Assembly (NCBI GenBank): GCA_903893945.1
Contig: CAITOF010000107.1
Span: 21,822 to 85,821 of the forward strand
Direction of reading: 5' to 3'
Origin: an uncultured Oxalobacteraceae bacterium
GTDB taxonomy: Bacteria > Pseudomonadota > Gammaproteobacteria > Burkholderiales > Burkholderiaceae_D
DNA: 64,000 bases
Positions 57,346 to 64,000 of this stretch are shown here, in pieces (position 1 is the first letter of the stretch; each line of letters starts with the position of its first letter). A program made the translations under genes and the position numbers. A model generated the notes under the pieces. It saw nothing but the letters and a program-made list of their open reading frames with translations, did not search any database and was not told the DNA's origin.

Positions 57346-58284
57346 ATGACGTCCCCACACATATCGATTATTGTTCCAGTTTATGAGGCTGAACCCTGTC
57401 TGGACGAACTTTACCACCGGCTGGTCCGCTCGCTTGAACCGGTTTCTCCCTGCTTTGAGATCATTCTGGTTGACGATTGCAGCAAGGATGATTCCTGGGG
57501 CGTCATCGAAAGACTGGCGTTAAACGACGGACGCGTCAAAGGCCTGCAGTTCAGCAGAAATTTTGGCCAGCACTATGGTATTACGGCCGGGCTGGCCATC
57601 TGCGCTGGCGATTGGATCGTTGTCATGGATTGCGATCTTCAGGACCGGCCGGAAGAAATTCCGAAGTTATACGCCAAGGCCCTCGAAGGCCATGACGTGG
57701 TGCTGGCACGGCGGGTCCATCGACGCGATGCCTGGCTCAAGACGCTCCTGTCAGCCCTGTTCTATAAAACATTCAGGTTTCTGACCGATATTGATTACGA
57801 TGGCGAGGTCGGTAATTTCCGGATCATGTCGCGTCGGGTGGTGTCCAATTTTCGCCGTCTGGGGGAACAACTGCGATTTTTTGGCGGGCTGGTTCAATGG
57901 ATGGGTTTTCCAACCGCCAGCATTGAAGTCGAACATTCCGCGCGCTTCAAGGGCGAATCAACCTATACATATTCCAAACTCTGGAAACTGGCCAGCGAAA
58001 CCATTATTGCCTATTCGGACAAACCATTGCGCATTGCAACCCGCTTCGGATTCACCATGGCCTTTTTTTCGTTTTGCTACGGCGTCTACATATTGGGGCG
58101 GGCGCTGGTTTATGGTTCACCCATCCCGGGCTGGAACAGTTTGATAGTTTCACTTTATTTTATAGGTGGAATCATCATTTCGATTCTGGGCGTCATCGGA
58201 ATCTATCTCGGAAAAACCTTTGATGAAACAAAAAAACGGCCACTCTACATCATTCGTCGAACCACGTTTGAAGACGACAGCTGA
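57346..58284 (+). CDS. GtrB-like polyprenyl-phosphate glycosyltransferase (GT2)
   Basis: 312 residues. GT-A domain (1-220): ISIIVPVYEAEPCL, EIILVDDCSKDDSW, LQFSRNFGQHYGITAGL, VVMDCDLQDRPEEIP (the DxD). Two C-terminal membrane helices (about 235-258 and 268-292) end in a short basic tail. GtrB/DPM-type enzymes charge undecaprenyl phosphate with a sugar for later periplasmic transfer. A GtrA flippase and a large membrane protein are encoded on the opposite strand 0.8-2.4 kb away. Confidence 0.92.
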   Translation: MTSPHISIIVPVYEAEPCLDELYHRLVRSLEPVSPCFEIILVDDCSKDDSWGVIERLALNDGRVKGLQFSRNFGQHYGITAGLAICAGDWIVVMDCDLQDRPEEIPKLYAKALEGHDVVLARRVHRRDAWLKTLLSALFYKTFRFLTDIDYDGEVGNFRIMSRRVVSNFRRLGEQLRFFGGLVQWMGFPTASIEVEHSARFKGESTYTYSKLWKLASETIIAYSDKPLRIATRFGFTMAFFSFCYGVYILGRALVYGSPIPGWNSLIVSLYFIGGIIISILGVIGIYLGKTFDETKKRPLYIIRRTTFEDDS

Positions 58285-58342
58285 CCTGGAAACCGCACTC
58301 GCCACCTCTGCTACCGGACACGTCCTGCACACGAACATTGGC

Positions 58343-59098
58343 TCACGTGATTTTTTTTGCCAGCAGCAAACGTGACCCCCCAAATGGCAAATCGACACCA
58401 GCCCTGATAAGCCTCGTCTCAAGAACCAGCATCCATTCGAACAGCCTGTTAAGAAGGGGGTTGATGCGCAGCTCGGCAACTTCATCGACCTTGACTGCCT
58501 CCTTTTTGTTCCTGAAAAACCGTGACACTGCCATGGCCGGCAACAGGGAACTGACAAACGAGGTGCTGCGGATGATATCAAAGCCGGCAGCAGTGACTTT
58601 ACGATGCAATTCCCCGGCACTGTAACGTCTTACATGGCAGGCGTTTACGTCGACGGTACTCCAGAGCCAGGCATGCTGAGGTACGGTGATCAGCACCACG
58701 CCATCCGGTTTCAGGGCCGCATGAATCTGCCGCAAAACGGTTTCATCTTCTTCAATATGCTCAATGACATCGAATGCACCGATGGCATCGAATGCATTCG
58801 CAAACGAAATATGCCGCGCATCCATCTGGATAAAATCAACACCGGGAAGCCGCTGGCGTGCATAAACCAGTCCTTCGTGGAGATACTCGCTGCCAACGAG
58901 TGACGTTGCGGGGAACTGGCTGGCAACGGCGCTCAATACATAACCCGTACCACAGCCTATCTCCAGAAAGGAGGTCATGCTCGGCGCATACCGTCCGATA
59001 GACCAGAGTATGAGTCTGTTTCGCGCTTTAAACCAGAAGTTGGCAGATTCAAGCTCGATCAGTTCCCTAAAATAATGCGCCTTAAATCCTGCTTTCAT
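58343..59098 (-). CDS. Class I SAM-dependent methyltransferase
   Basis: 251 residues. Opening YFRELIELESANFWFKARNRLI is typical of methyltransferases in glycan loci. SAM motif I is FLEIGCGTGYVLSAVA, with FDAIGAFDVIEHIEED and DGVVLITVPQHAWLWS. No membrane segment. Its ATG overlaps the gtrA stop (ATGA). It probably methylates a sugar or lipid-linked intermediate of the neighbouring Gtr-type system; the target is not known. Confidence 0.9.
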   Translation of the reverse strand: MKAGFKAHYFRELIELESANFWFKARNRLILWSIGRYAPSMTSFLEIGCGTGYVLSAVASQFPATSLVGSEYLHEGLVYARQRLPGVDFIQMDARHISFANAFDAIGAFDVIEHIEEDETVLRQIHAALKPDGVVLITVPQHAWLWSTVDVNACHVRRYSAGELHRKVTAAGFDIIRSTSFVSSLLPAMAVSRFFRNKKEAVKVDEVAELRINPLLNRLFEWMLVLETRLIRAGVDLPFGGSRLLLAKKIT

Positions 59099-59478
59099 AA
59101 TTCGTGTTTGCCCTGCCTGAAAAAAACAATGTATTTAAAAGTCAGAAAAAGAAATCCGGCAACGACAATCACACCGAACGCCTGTGCCAACTGGTGAGGA
59201 TATCCCAGATAATCCGTCAATATCAGCAATAGGGCCAGATTTATCAGGTAGCCGGCAATTTGTGCTGCAATATACAGGAACGCCGTTCGGGTGACGTCAC
59301 CCCGATGATCAAATGTCCATTTCCTGTTGCCGACAAATCCGAACGTGGCGCCCGCAACATATAAAAGTGTCATCGCCACCTTATAATCAACACCGGACCA
59401 TGTGACCAGAATATAGCCGGCATACAGCATTGCGTTGGTCACTATCCCGACCAGACCATAACGGATTAACTGTCGCAT
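59095..59478 (-). CDS. GtrA-family membrane protein (polyprenyl-P-sugar flippase)
   Basis: 127 residues with four membrane helices (about 7-25, 32-52, 70-92 and 95-118). RYGLVGIVTNAMLYAGY and FVGNRKWTFDHRGD are the GtrA signature. GtrA proteins are thought to flip the lipid-linked sugar made by GtrB. I use the ATG at 59478; a TTG at 59511 would add 11 residues, and neither has a ribosome-binding site. It lies between the methyltransferase and the large membrane protein. Confidence 0.9.
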   Translation of the reverse strand: MRQLIRYGLVGIVTNAMLYAGYILVTWSGVDYKVAMTLLYVAGATFGFVGNRKWTFDHRGDVTRTAFLYIAAQIAGYLINLALLLILTDYLGYPHQLAQAFGVIVVAGFLFLTFKYIVFFRQGKHEL

Positions 59479-59531
59479 AAAATCGTCAACTATCAGCTTT
59501 ACTGGTATCAAAATTGTTGTGAATAACAGAA

Positions 59532-60704
59532 CTAAAAAAACAGGGTAGTCTGTTGCGTGATGAAACTGAGCAGGTAATATATACCCGATACCACATGCAT
59601 TCCAAAGACTGAACAGGAAATTTTAAATCGCCAGTCAACCGGTTGTTCTGAAAGGAGATTCAGGGAAAACAAAAATAAAATATAATTTGCTGCGATGGCT
59701 CCCCAAAAATAATTGCCTGATTGCCATTGAGGATACTCGGAAAGCAAACTCATCATCACCAGCGCCGCAGCAAAGGTCAGCCACGAAAAAAGCAAATGGG
59801 AATCTGCCTTTCGGAAGTAGAAGACTAAAACCAGCAGGGGAAACGCTATCGACACCAGAGTGGAAACAGGTATATTGGAAGAATAATAGGACCAGACAAA
59901 AAAAGGAGCCAGAATGGTCCTGGCCGGATGGGAAAAGACATCATTTCTGACGAAGGTGAAATACCACTGGTAGCACAACACCAGAAATGACGGGGCCGCC
60001 ACCAGCATGATTTTAATAAGCGCAGCCGAATATTTTTTCAGGCGGACATTCTGAAATAAAATGGCCATGCAAAGCACCGGCAAGAATGCCAGAGCATAAT
60101 TTGGCTTGCAGACAATACTTGAAAAACTTAAAGCGCCCATCAGGACAAACGGGAAAAGCCGTTCAGAACGTCTGTGTTTGATGGAATAATAAAACCATAG
60201 AATATTTACCGGCATCGCCAGAATTAATGTCGAGTTGTGCCACTGGTTGGGAGCAATGTTTCCCATGTAAATGTGGGCCGTTCTGAGCGTACTGTCGACA
60301 GCAGCGGAATAACTGATGATCGGCATGACGAACGTCAATGCCAACGCGACCAGCATGACAATTTTTTTATCGTTGCATCGTTGTCCCAGTATCCAGAAAG
60401 ATACCGCAAACTTGAACACATTTAACAACGCAAGAAAAATGATCGACACCGTGGCGAGATAATCATAGTTTTGAGAAAACCCCGACAGCAGATAAACCGC
60501 CCGATACCAGATCGTATAGGCCGGGAAATTTCCGTTCCTGGAAAAATCGACAACGAATCGGGTATGTACGGGCAGATCGCTGACATATTTGAGCATGCCG
60601 TCACTCGACCACACCTGAAACCGATAGGAATCATAAAATATGAAACAACTGACCAAAAAAACAAGCAGCGCTCCGGTGGGCAGGTAAATTAAATTTTTTT
60701 TCAT
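59532..60704 (-). CDS. Polytopic membrane protein, candidate GtrC-type glycosyltransferase
   Basis: 390 residues with about 10 membrane helices and a first periplasmic loop containing SSDGMLKYVSDLPVHTRF. No named family is obvious to me. The gene sits 53 bp upstream of gtrA, in the place of the serotype-specific transferase in gtrABC sets, where GtrC proteins are polytopic and highly divergent. That role is inferred from position and topology. The start at 60704 (MKKNLIYLPTG) is preferred over an in-frame upstream ATG. AT-rich compared with the core genes. Confidence 0.78.
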   Translation of the reverse strand: MKKNLIYLPTGALLVFLVSCFIFYDSYRFQVWSSDGMLKYVSDLPVHTRFVVDFSRNGNFPAYTIWYRAVYLLSGFSQNYDYLATVSIIFLALLNVFKFAVSFWILGQRCNDKKIVMLVALALTFVMPIISYSAAVDSTLRTAHIYMGNIAPNQWHNSTLILAMPVNILWFYYSIKHRRSERLFPFVLMGALSFSSIVCKPNYALAFLPVLCMAILFQNVRLKKYSAALIKIMLVAAPSFLVLCYQWYFTFVRNDVFSHPARTILAPFFVWSYYSSNIPVSTLVSIAFPLLVLVFYFRKADSHLLFSWLTFAAALVMMSLLSEYPQWQSGNYFWGAIAANYILFLFSLNLLSEQPVDWRFKISCSVFGMHVVSGIYYLLSFITQQTTLFF

Positions 60705-60851
60705 ATTCCAATCAACCCTCGGTCCCCGTGTTTTCACAAGGCAGAAAGTTGACCATTTGCCCTGCAATAGCGCGATAATTAGCGTTCATCCTGAACTATT
60801 CAGCCCATTTTACATTACTGCCACCTCCTGAACTACATTGAAGGGCCAACC

Positions 60852-61301
60852 ATGACCAATCCGATTCTTGCACAGGCAAAACAGCGTGGCGCAACCCTGC
60901 CTTACGCAGGCGCTGTCACACCGCTAGAAGCGTTCCAGCTGATTCAGAGCGACACCTCCGTCCAGCTGGTCGACGTTCGCACTGATGCGGAACGTGACTG
61001 GGTTGGCCAGGTACAGATAAATCCGGCCCAGCTGCATGCCGTACAGTGGAATCTGTACCCAACCCGATCCAACCCTGATTTTCTGCAGCAACTCGGACAG
61101 ATCGCTGACAAAAACACCGTATTACTTTTTTTATGCCGGTCCGGCGTCCGTTCCAAGGCAGCTGCACAACTGGCCACCGAGCATGGCTATGCAAACTGCT
61201 ATGACATTCTGAATGGATTTGAAGGCGACAGGGATCAGAATGGTCATCGAAAAAATACCAATGGCTGGTGCTTTGACCAGTTACCGTGGCGCGGTGCCTG
61301 A
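60852..61301 (+). CDS. Rhodanese-domain protein
   Basis: 149 residues, a single rhodanese domain. LVDVRTDAERDWVGQV and the active-site Cys95 in LFLCRSGVRSKAAA, then NGFEGDRDQNGHR and a C-terminal GWCFDQLPWRG. The intact cysteine suggests sulfur transfer, cytoplasmic since no signal peptide is seen. Physiological donor and acceptor are not known. GAAGGG precedes the ATG. Convergent with the CinA-N-like gene. Confidence 0.93.
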   Translation: MTNPILAQAKQRGATLPYAGAVTPLEAFQLIQSDTSVQLVDVRTDAERDWVGQVQINPAQLHAVQWNLYPTRSNPDFLQQLGQIADKNTVLLFLCRSGVRSKAAAQLATEHGYANCYDILNGFEGDRDQNGHRKNTNGWCFDQLPWRGA

Positions 61302-61317
61302 ACCGGCCACCTGACTG

Positions 61318-62103
61318 TCACGCCGGCACATAGTCGGCCTTGAGGCTGTCCAGCGCCTTAATCAGGACCGCAAACGCCTCCGCCACTGCATTCGGATCAC
61401 CTTTTACGCCGAGTTCAATATGGCGTCGAATCTGATCGGTGCCTACACTGGGTAAGCTGAATACCCTGATTAACGGGAAATCCGCTTCCAGTTGCTCCAT
61501 CAGCGGAGTAAGCACCGATTCGGCAATTTCAAAAACCAGCACGGCCTTTTCATCACGTTTTTGCTGATGAAACAGATGTGAATAATGGGTGTCGAGCACC
61601 CAGGAAATCATGGGTTCGGCCATCACCGGGAACCCCGGTACAAAATAGTGCTGTGCCTTGAAAAATCCCGGTATCAGGTTATACGGATTGGGAATGATGG
61701 CCGATCCGTCCGGGAATTCACCCATTTTTAACCGATGTAAATGATCCGGTGTGGCCAGATCGACGATCTTTCCTGCCGCCTGTAATGTCTCGGTTATACG
61801 CTGCTGTATCAGTGTCTTTGCCTGTGGATGCAGTTTCAGGGCCACACCAAATGCCGCCGCGGCACATTGTCGGGTATGGTCATCGGGCGTTGCACCAATA
61901 CCGCCGCAACAGAACACGATGTCGTCGCTTGCCGTGGTGCGCCGCAAGGTGGCAGTTATCAGCCCGGGATCGTCGCCGATTATGGTTGCCCAGCCAAGTT
62001 GCAGTCCACGCGCGGAAAGCAATTCCAGCACTTTTGAAAAATGCTTATCGGCTCGTTTCCCCGACAGGATTTCATCACCAATAATAATCAAGCCAAATGT
62101 CAT
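61318..62103 (-). CDS. CinA-N / MoaB-Mog-like domain protein
   Basis: 261 residues. N-terminal molybdopterin-binding-type fold (about 3-170): GLIIIGDEILSGKRADKH, FCCGGIGATPDDHTRQ, IIPNPYNLIPGF and FVPGFPVMAEPM, as in CinA N-terminal domains (COG1058). The C-terminal CinA amidohydrolase half is absent; that activity is encoded by pncC at 10310. CinA N-domains of some bacteria have ADP-ribose pyrophosphatase activity, so this could be a separate enzyme of NAD metabolism. The ATG overlaps the EI24 gene stop. Confidence 0.9.
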   Translation of the reverse strand: MTFGLIIIGDEILSGKRADKHFSKVLELLSARGLQLGWATIIGDDPGLITATLRRTTASDDIVFCCGGIGATPDDHTRQCAAAAFGVALKLHPQAKTLIQQRITETLQAAGKIVDLATPDHLHRLKMGEFPDGSAIIPNPYNLIPGFFKAQHYFVPGFPVMAEPMISWVLDTHYSHLFHQQKRDEKAVLVFEIAESVLTPLMEQLEADFPLIRVFSLPSVGTDQIRRHIELGVKGDPNAVAEAFAVLIKALDSLKADYVPA

Positions 62104-62921
62104 TTTTCACCCGTTAATGGCACGATTTCAGTGCTTCGCAGTTGTTGCAAGGTCTCCAGGCAATATAACTGAAACCAGATTCCTGAAAACATAAAAACCA
62201 GAACATACAGCCAAATCGCAAAAGCGGCAAACAGCGGCAATACAACAATCCATAAAACGCCGCCCAGCCATACCAGACCCGGCAGGGTGCTGATCAGACC
62301 GGTAATGATGCCAACAGCCCATAATTGCCAACGATGTTTGCTCATAATGACTTTGCGCTCTGCACTGTCTGCATGCGCGGCCAGCGCATCAAAAGCGATG
62401 ACACGATACGTAATCCAACCGATCAGTATGGGTTGAACTATGACACCGGCATTGATCAACATGGAGACGGGCAGGCTGCACGACCATACCAGTATAAAAA
62501 TAATTAAATTCAACAGTGCAAATCCCAGACTTTTCCACCAGCCGGCGCCTGCTTTTTTTTCCAGTAACGGAAAATACCGCCTGCTGATCGTCGAATTGAT
62601 TGCCGGCATCGCAATACAGGCGACGAAAATCAGTGCTGAAAACAGCATAAGCGGCAACAGCAACCACATGGCTACCAAAGGGACAATAAACGCCTTTAAC
62701 GCAATCAGACCGAAAAATGTCAGTACATTTCCAACCAGCTGAAAGCCGCTGCTGCTGACGAAATTCGCCTGCAAAAAATCGATCAGGGGTTGCAGGCAAT
62801 GATAAAGTACCAGCGCCCAGAGTCCCAATGCCAGCAAACTGGGTAAAAATGACAACAGCACCATTCTGATATTGAACTGCATCAGCATGGCGCGCCCATA
62901 CGATTTCAACACAACTCGCAT
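62100..62921 (-). CDS. EI24/CysZ-like integral membrane protein
   Basis: 273 residues with about six hydrophobic segments. SYGRAMLMQFNIRMVLLS at the N-terminus and the middle SRRYFPLLEKKAGAGWWKSL fit the EI24 domain family, which includes the sulfate transporter CysZ. The substrate is not shown, and cysteine genes are not nearby. The start at 62921 follows GGAGCAGGG; an ATG 33 bp upstream is weaker. Coupled by ATGA overlap to the CinA-N-like gene. Confidence 0.88.
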   Translation of the reverse strand: MRVVLKSYGRAMLMQFNIRMVLLSFLPSLLALGLWALVLYHCLQPLIDFLQANFVSSSGFQLVGNVLTFFGLIALKAFIVPLVAMWLLLPLMLFSALIFVACIAMPAINSTISRRYFPLLEKKAGAGWWKSLGFALLNLIIFILVWSCSLPVSMLINAGVIVQPILIGWITYRVIAFDALAAHADSAERKVIMSKHRWQLWAVGIITGLISTLPGLVWLGGVLWIVVLPLFAAFAIWLYVLVFMFSGIWFQLYCLETLQQLRSTEIVPLTGEK

Positions 62922-63067
62922 CCCTGCTCCGTTTTCAGTTTTGTAATGCATCAATCCGGAATTAACGAATCATAACGTAAAGGCAACATAGAAGTCGGCC
63001 TCTAATGCCTTTCCAGTCGAAATTAGACTACAATCTGGCGACTGATTTTCACTTTTGAAAGAATTTT

Positions 63068-63424
63068 ATGACAACAACCATGACGGCCTCTGGCCTGCAA
63101 TACCAAGACATTACCATAGGTGAAGGCCCAATTGCCGAAGCTGGAAATTATGTGAGCGTTCACTACACCGGTTGGTTACAGAATAAGGATGGCAGTAAGG
63201 GCACCCAATTTGATTCCAGCAAGGACCGCAATGAAGCGTTTGAATTTCCATTAGGTGCCGGCCATGTCATCAAAGGCTGGGATGAAGGCGTGCAGGGCAT
63301 GAAGGTCGGCGGTGTTCGGTCATTGATCATTCCCTCTGCTTTAGGGTACGGGGCACGGGGCGCGGGCGGCGTGATTCCTCCCAACGCCACACTGATTTTT
63401 GATGTCGAATTACTGGGTGTCTGA
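63068..63424 (+). CDS. FKBP-type peptidyl-prolyl cis-trans isomerase
   Basis: 118 residues, single FKBP domain without signal peptide, hence cytoplasmic. [40 protein letters not shown] (with typical active-site Tyr, Asp and Trp), [24 protein letters not shown]. It accelerates prolyl isomerisation. Followed after 90 bp by the acyl-CoA-binding protein gene, likely independent in function. Confidence 0.95.
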   Translation: MTTTMTASGLQYQDITIGEGPIAEAGNYVSVHYTGWLQNKDGSKGTQFDSSKDRNEAFEFPLGAGHVIKGWDEGVQGMKVGGVRSLIIPSALGYGARGAGGVIPPNATLIFDVELLGV

Positions 63425-63469
63425 CCGTCCCCTTCGATTTAAAGCGGGACACAGGTAATTTTCAATACT

Positions 63470-63502
63470 GGACAGATACATGACAAATACAGGACAGATA
63501 CA
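63470..63502. repeat. Three imperfect 11-bp direct repeats before the ACBP gene
   Basis: GGACAGATACA at 63470-63480 and 63492-63502, with the variant TGACAAATACA between (63481-63491). Located in the leader of the acyl-CoA-binding protein gene, 12 bp before its ATG. Confidence 0.7.
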
Positions 63503-63514
63503 GAGGGAACGACC

Positions 63515-63766
63515 ATGAACTTATCGGAACAATTCGCACAAGCGCAACTGGATTCAAAAAATTTGCCGGAACGCCCCGACAATATGACGCTGCTGAAAAT
63601 TTACGCGCTGTTCAAACAGGCAAGCAGTGGCGACGCAAGCGGCGAGCGTCCTGGCATGATGGACATGATAGGCCGGGCCAAATGGGACGCGTGGCACGCA
63701 TTGGCAGGGACCTCGCAGGAATCGGCGCAGCAACAATATGTGGATCTGATCAACGATCTGAAATAA
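63515..63766 (+). CDS. Acyl-CoA-binding protein
   Basis: 83 residues, four-helix ACBP fold. LSEQFAQAQLDSKNLPERPDN, LLKIYALFKQASSGDASGERPGM and the ligand-binding AKWDAWHALAGTSQESA carry the conserved Tyr, Lys and Trp residues of the family. It binds long-chain acyl-CoA esters in the cytoplasm. AGGGAACGACC precedes the ATG. The gene end of a possible PHA-granule-type protein lies 120 bp further on the opposite strand. Confidence 0.94.
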   Translation: MNLSEQFAQAQLDSKNLPERPDNMTLLKIYALFKQASSGDASGERPGMMDMIGRAKWDAWHALAGTSQESAQQQYVDLINDLK

Positions 63767-63888
63767 ATCACCCGGCCAGCCCGCGACGACCGCCCGGCGA
63801 GACCCACAGCCGATCCCGCCATCGTCGCGGTACCGGAAACCTCCGGTTCAACGTCACCAGAAAAATGTATTGCTGATCATCCCCGGCG

Positions 63889-64000
63889 TCATTCCTGCGC
63901 CTTTGTTTTGGATGCCGTCTTTTTCGCCGGCGCGCTGTCGGCACCCGGTGCGGCCATACCCTGCCCGAACGCCTCCATCATTTTTTTACCGGCATCCAGC
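63889..64000 (-). CDS. C-terminus of a Lys/Ala-rich protein, cut by the window edge
   Basis: Only the last 36 residues are visible, ending AKKTASKTKAQE before TGA at 63891-63889. The preceding part is LDAGKKMMEAFGQGMAAPG. The basic Ala/Lys/Thr tail resembles those of phasins and PhaM-type polyhydroxyalkanoate granule proteins, but the conserved domain lies outside the window, so no function is assigned. No gene start is seen. Confidence 0.6.
   Translation of the reverse strand, partial: LDAGKKMMEAFGQGMAAPGADSAPAKKTASKTKAQE

Overview
The window looks like an ordinary chromosomal segment of a flagellated Gram-negative betaproteobacterium. It is most likely a member of Burkholderiales close to Oxalobacteraceae. 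That placement is an inference from gene order (exbB-exbD-lpxK-Trm112-kdsB-adk; flhDC-mot-che in one run; glnA-ntrB-ntrC) and from protein character; no 16S gene is present. GC content is near 50% by eye. I see no insertion sequence, prophage or CRISPR array.

Layout. 1-1000: a decayed HigA-type antitoxin relic, a small membrane protein and tRNA-Arg(CCU). 1-7.5 kb, minus strand: the proton-pumping pyrophosphatase hppA, adk, and an envelope run exbB-exbD-lpxK-Trm112-kdsB that supplies CMP-Kdo, lipid A 4'-kinase and a TonB/Tol-type energiser. 7.5-8.15 kb is a gene-free stretch with a cluster of DnaA-box-like sites. 8.1-25.8 kb holds mostly single genes: xseA, sodB, pncC, a chemoreceptor, an orphan solute-binding protein, a DMT exporter, an M1 aminopeptidase, an OPT transporter, a GST, a TAXI-type protein, and an OYE-type flavoprotein plus aldehyde dehydrogenase pair behind a palindromic operator.

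25.8-38.4 kb, all minus strand, is a compact motility and chemotaxis regulon. Transcribed from flhD it runs flhD-flhC-(membrane methyltransferase)-motA-motB-(CheZ-like)-cheY-cheA-cheW-cheR-cheD-cheB-cheY-cheZ-(EAL/HDOD protein). The chemoreceptor at 10.8-12.5 kb ends in a CheR/CheB-tethering pentapeptide and has a FliA-like promoter, so it probably feeds this pathway. 38.9-43.9 kb carries DNA replication and repair genes (dnaQ, recR, ybaB, dnaX) with a CaiB-family CoA transferase; dnaX contains a nine-A run that could generate a short gamma-type product.

44-50.8 kb is a surface-polysaccharide cluster: initiating sugar-phosphate transferase, WbpV-like SDR, two glycosyltransferases, Wzx flippase, WecE and WecD homologues. 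It implies a glycan containing 4-acetamido-4,6-dideoxygalactose. 51-57 kb is the nitrogen-control block ntrC-ntrB-(DUF4124)-glnA, with a sigma54 promoter and two NtrC sites upstream of glnA. 57.3-60.7 kb is a GtrA/GtrB-type lipid-sugar modification group. The right end has a rhodanese, a CinA-N-like protein, an EI24/CysZ-like protein, an FKBP, an acyl-CoA-binding protein and the C-terminus of an unidentified Lys/Ala-rich protein cut by the window edge.
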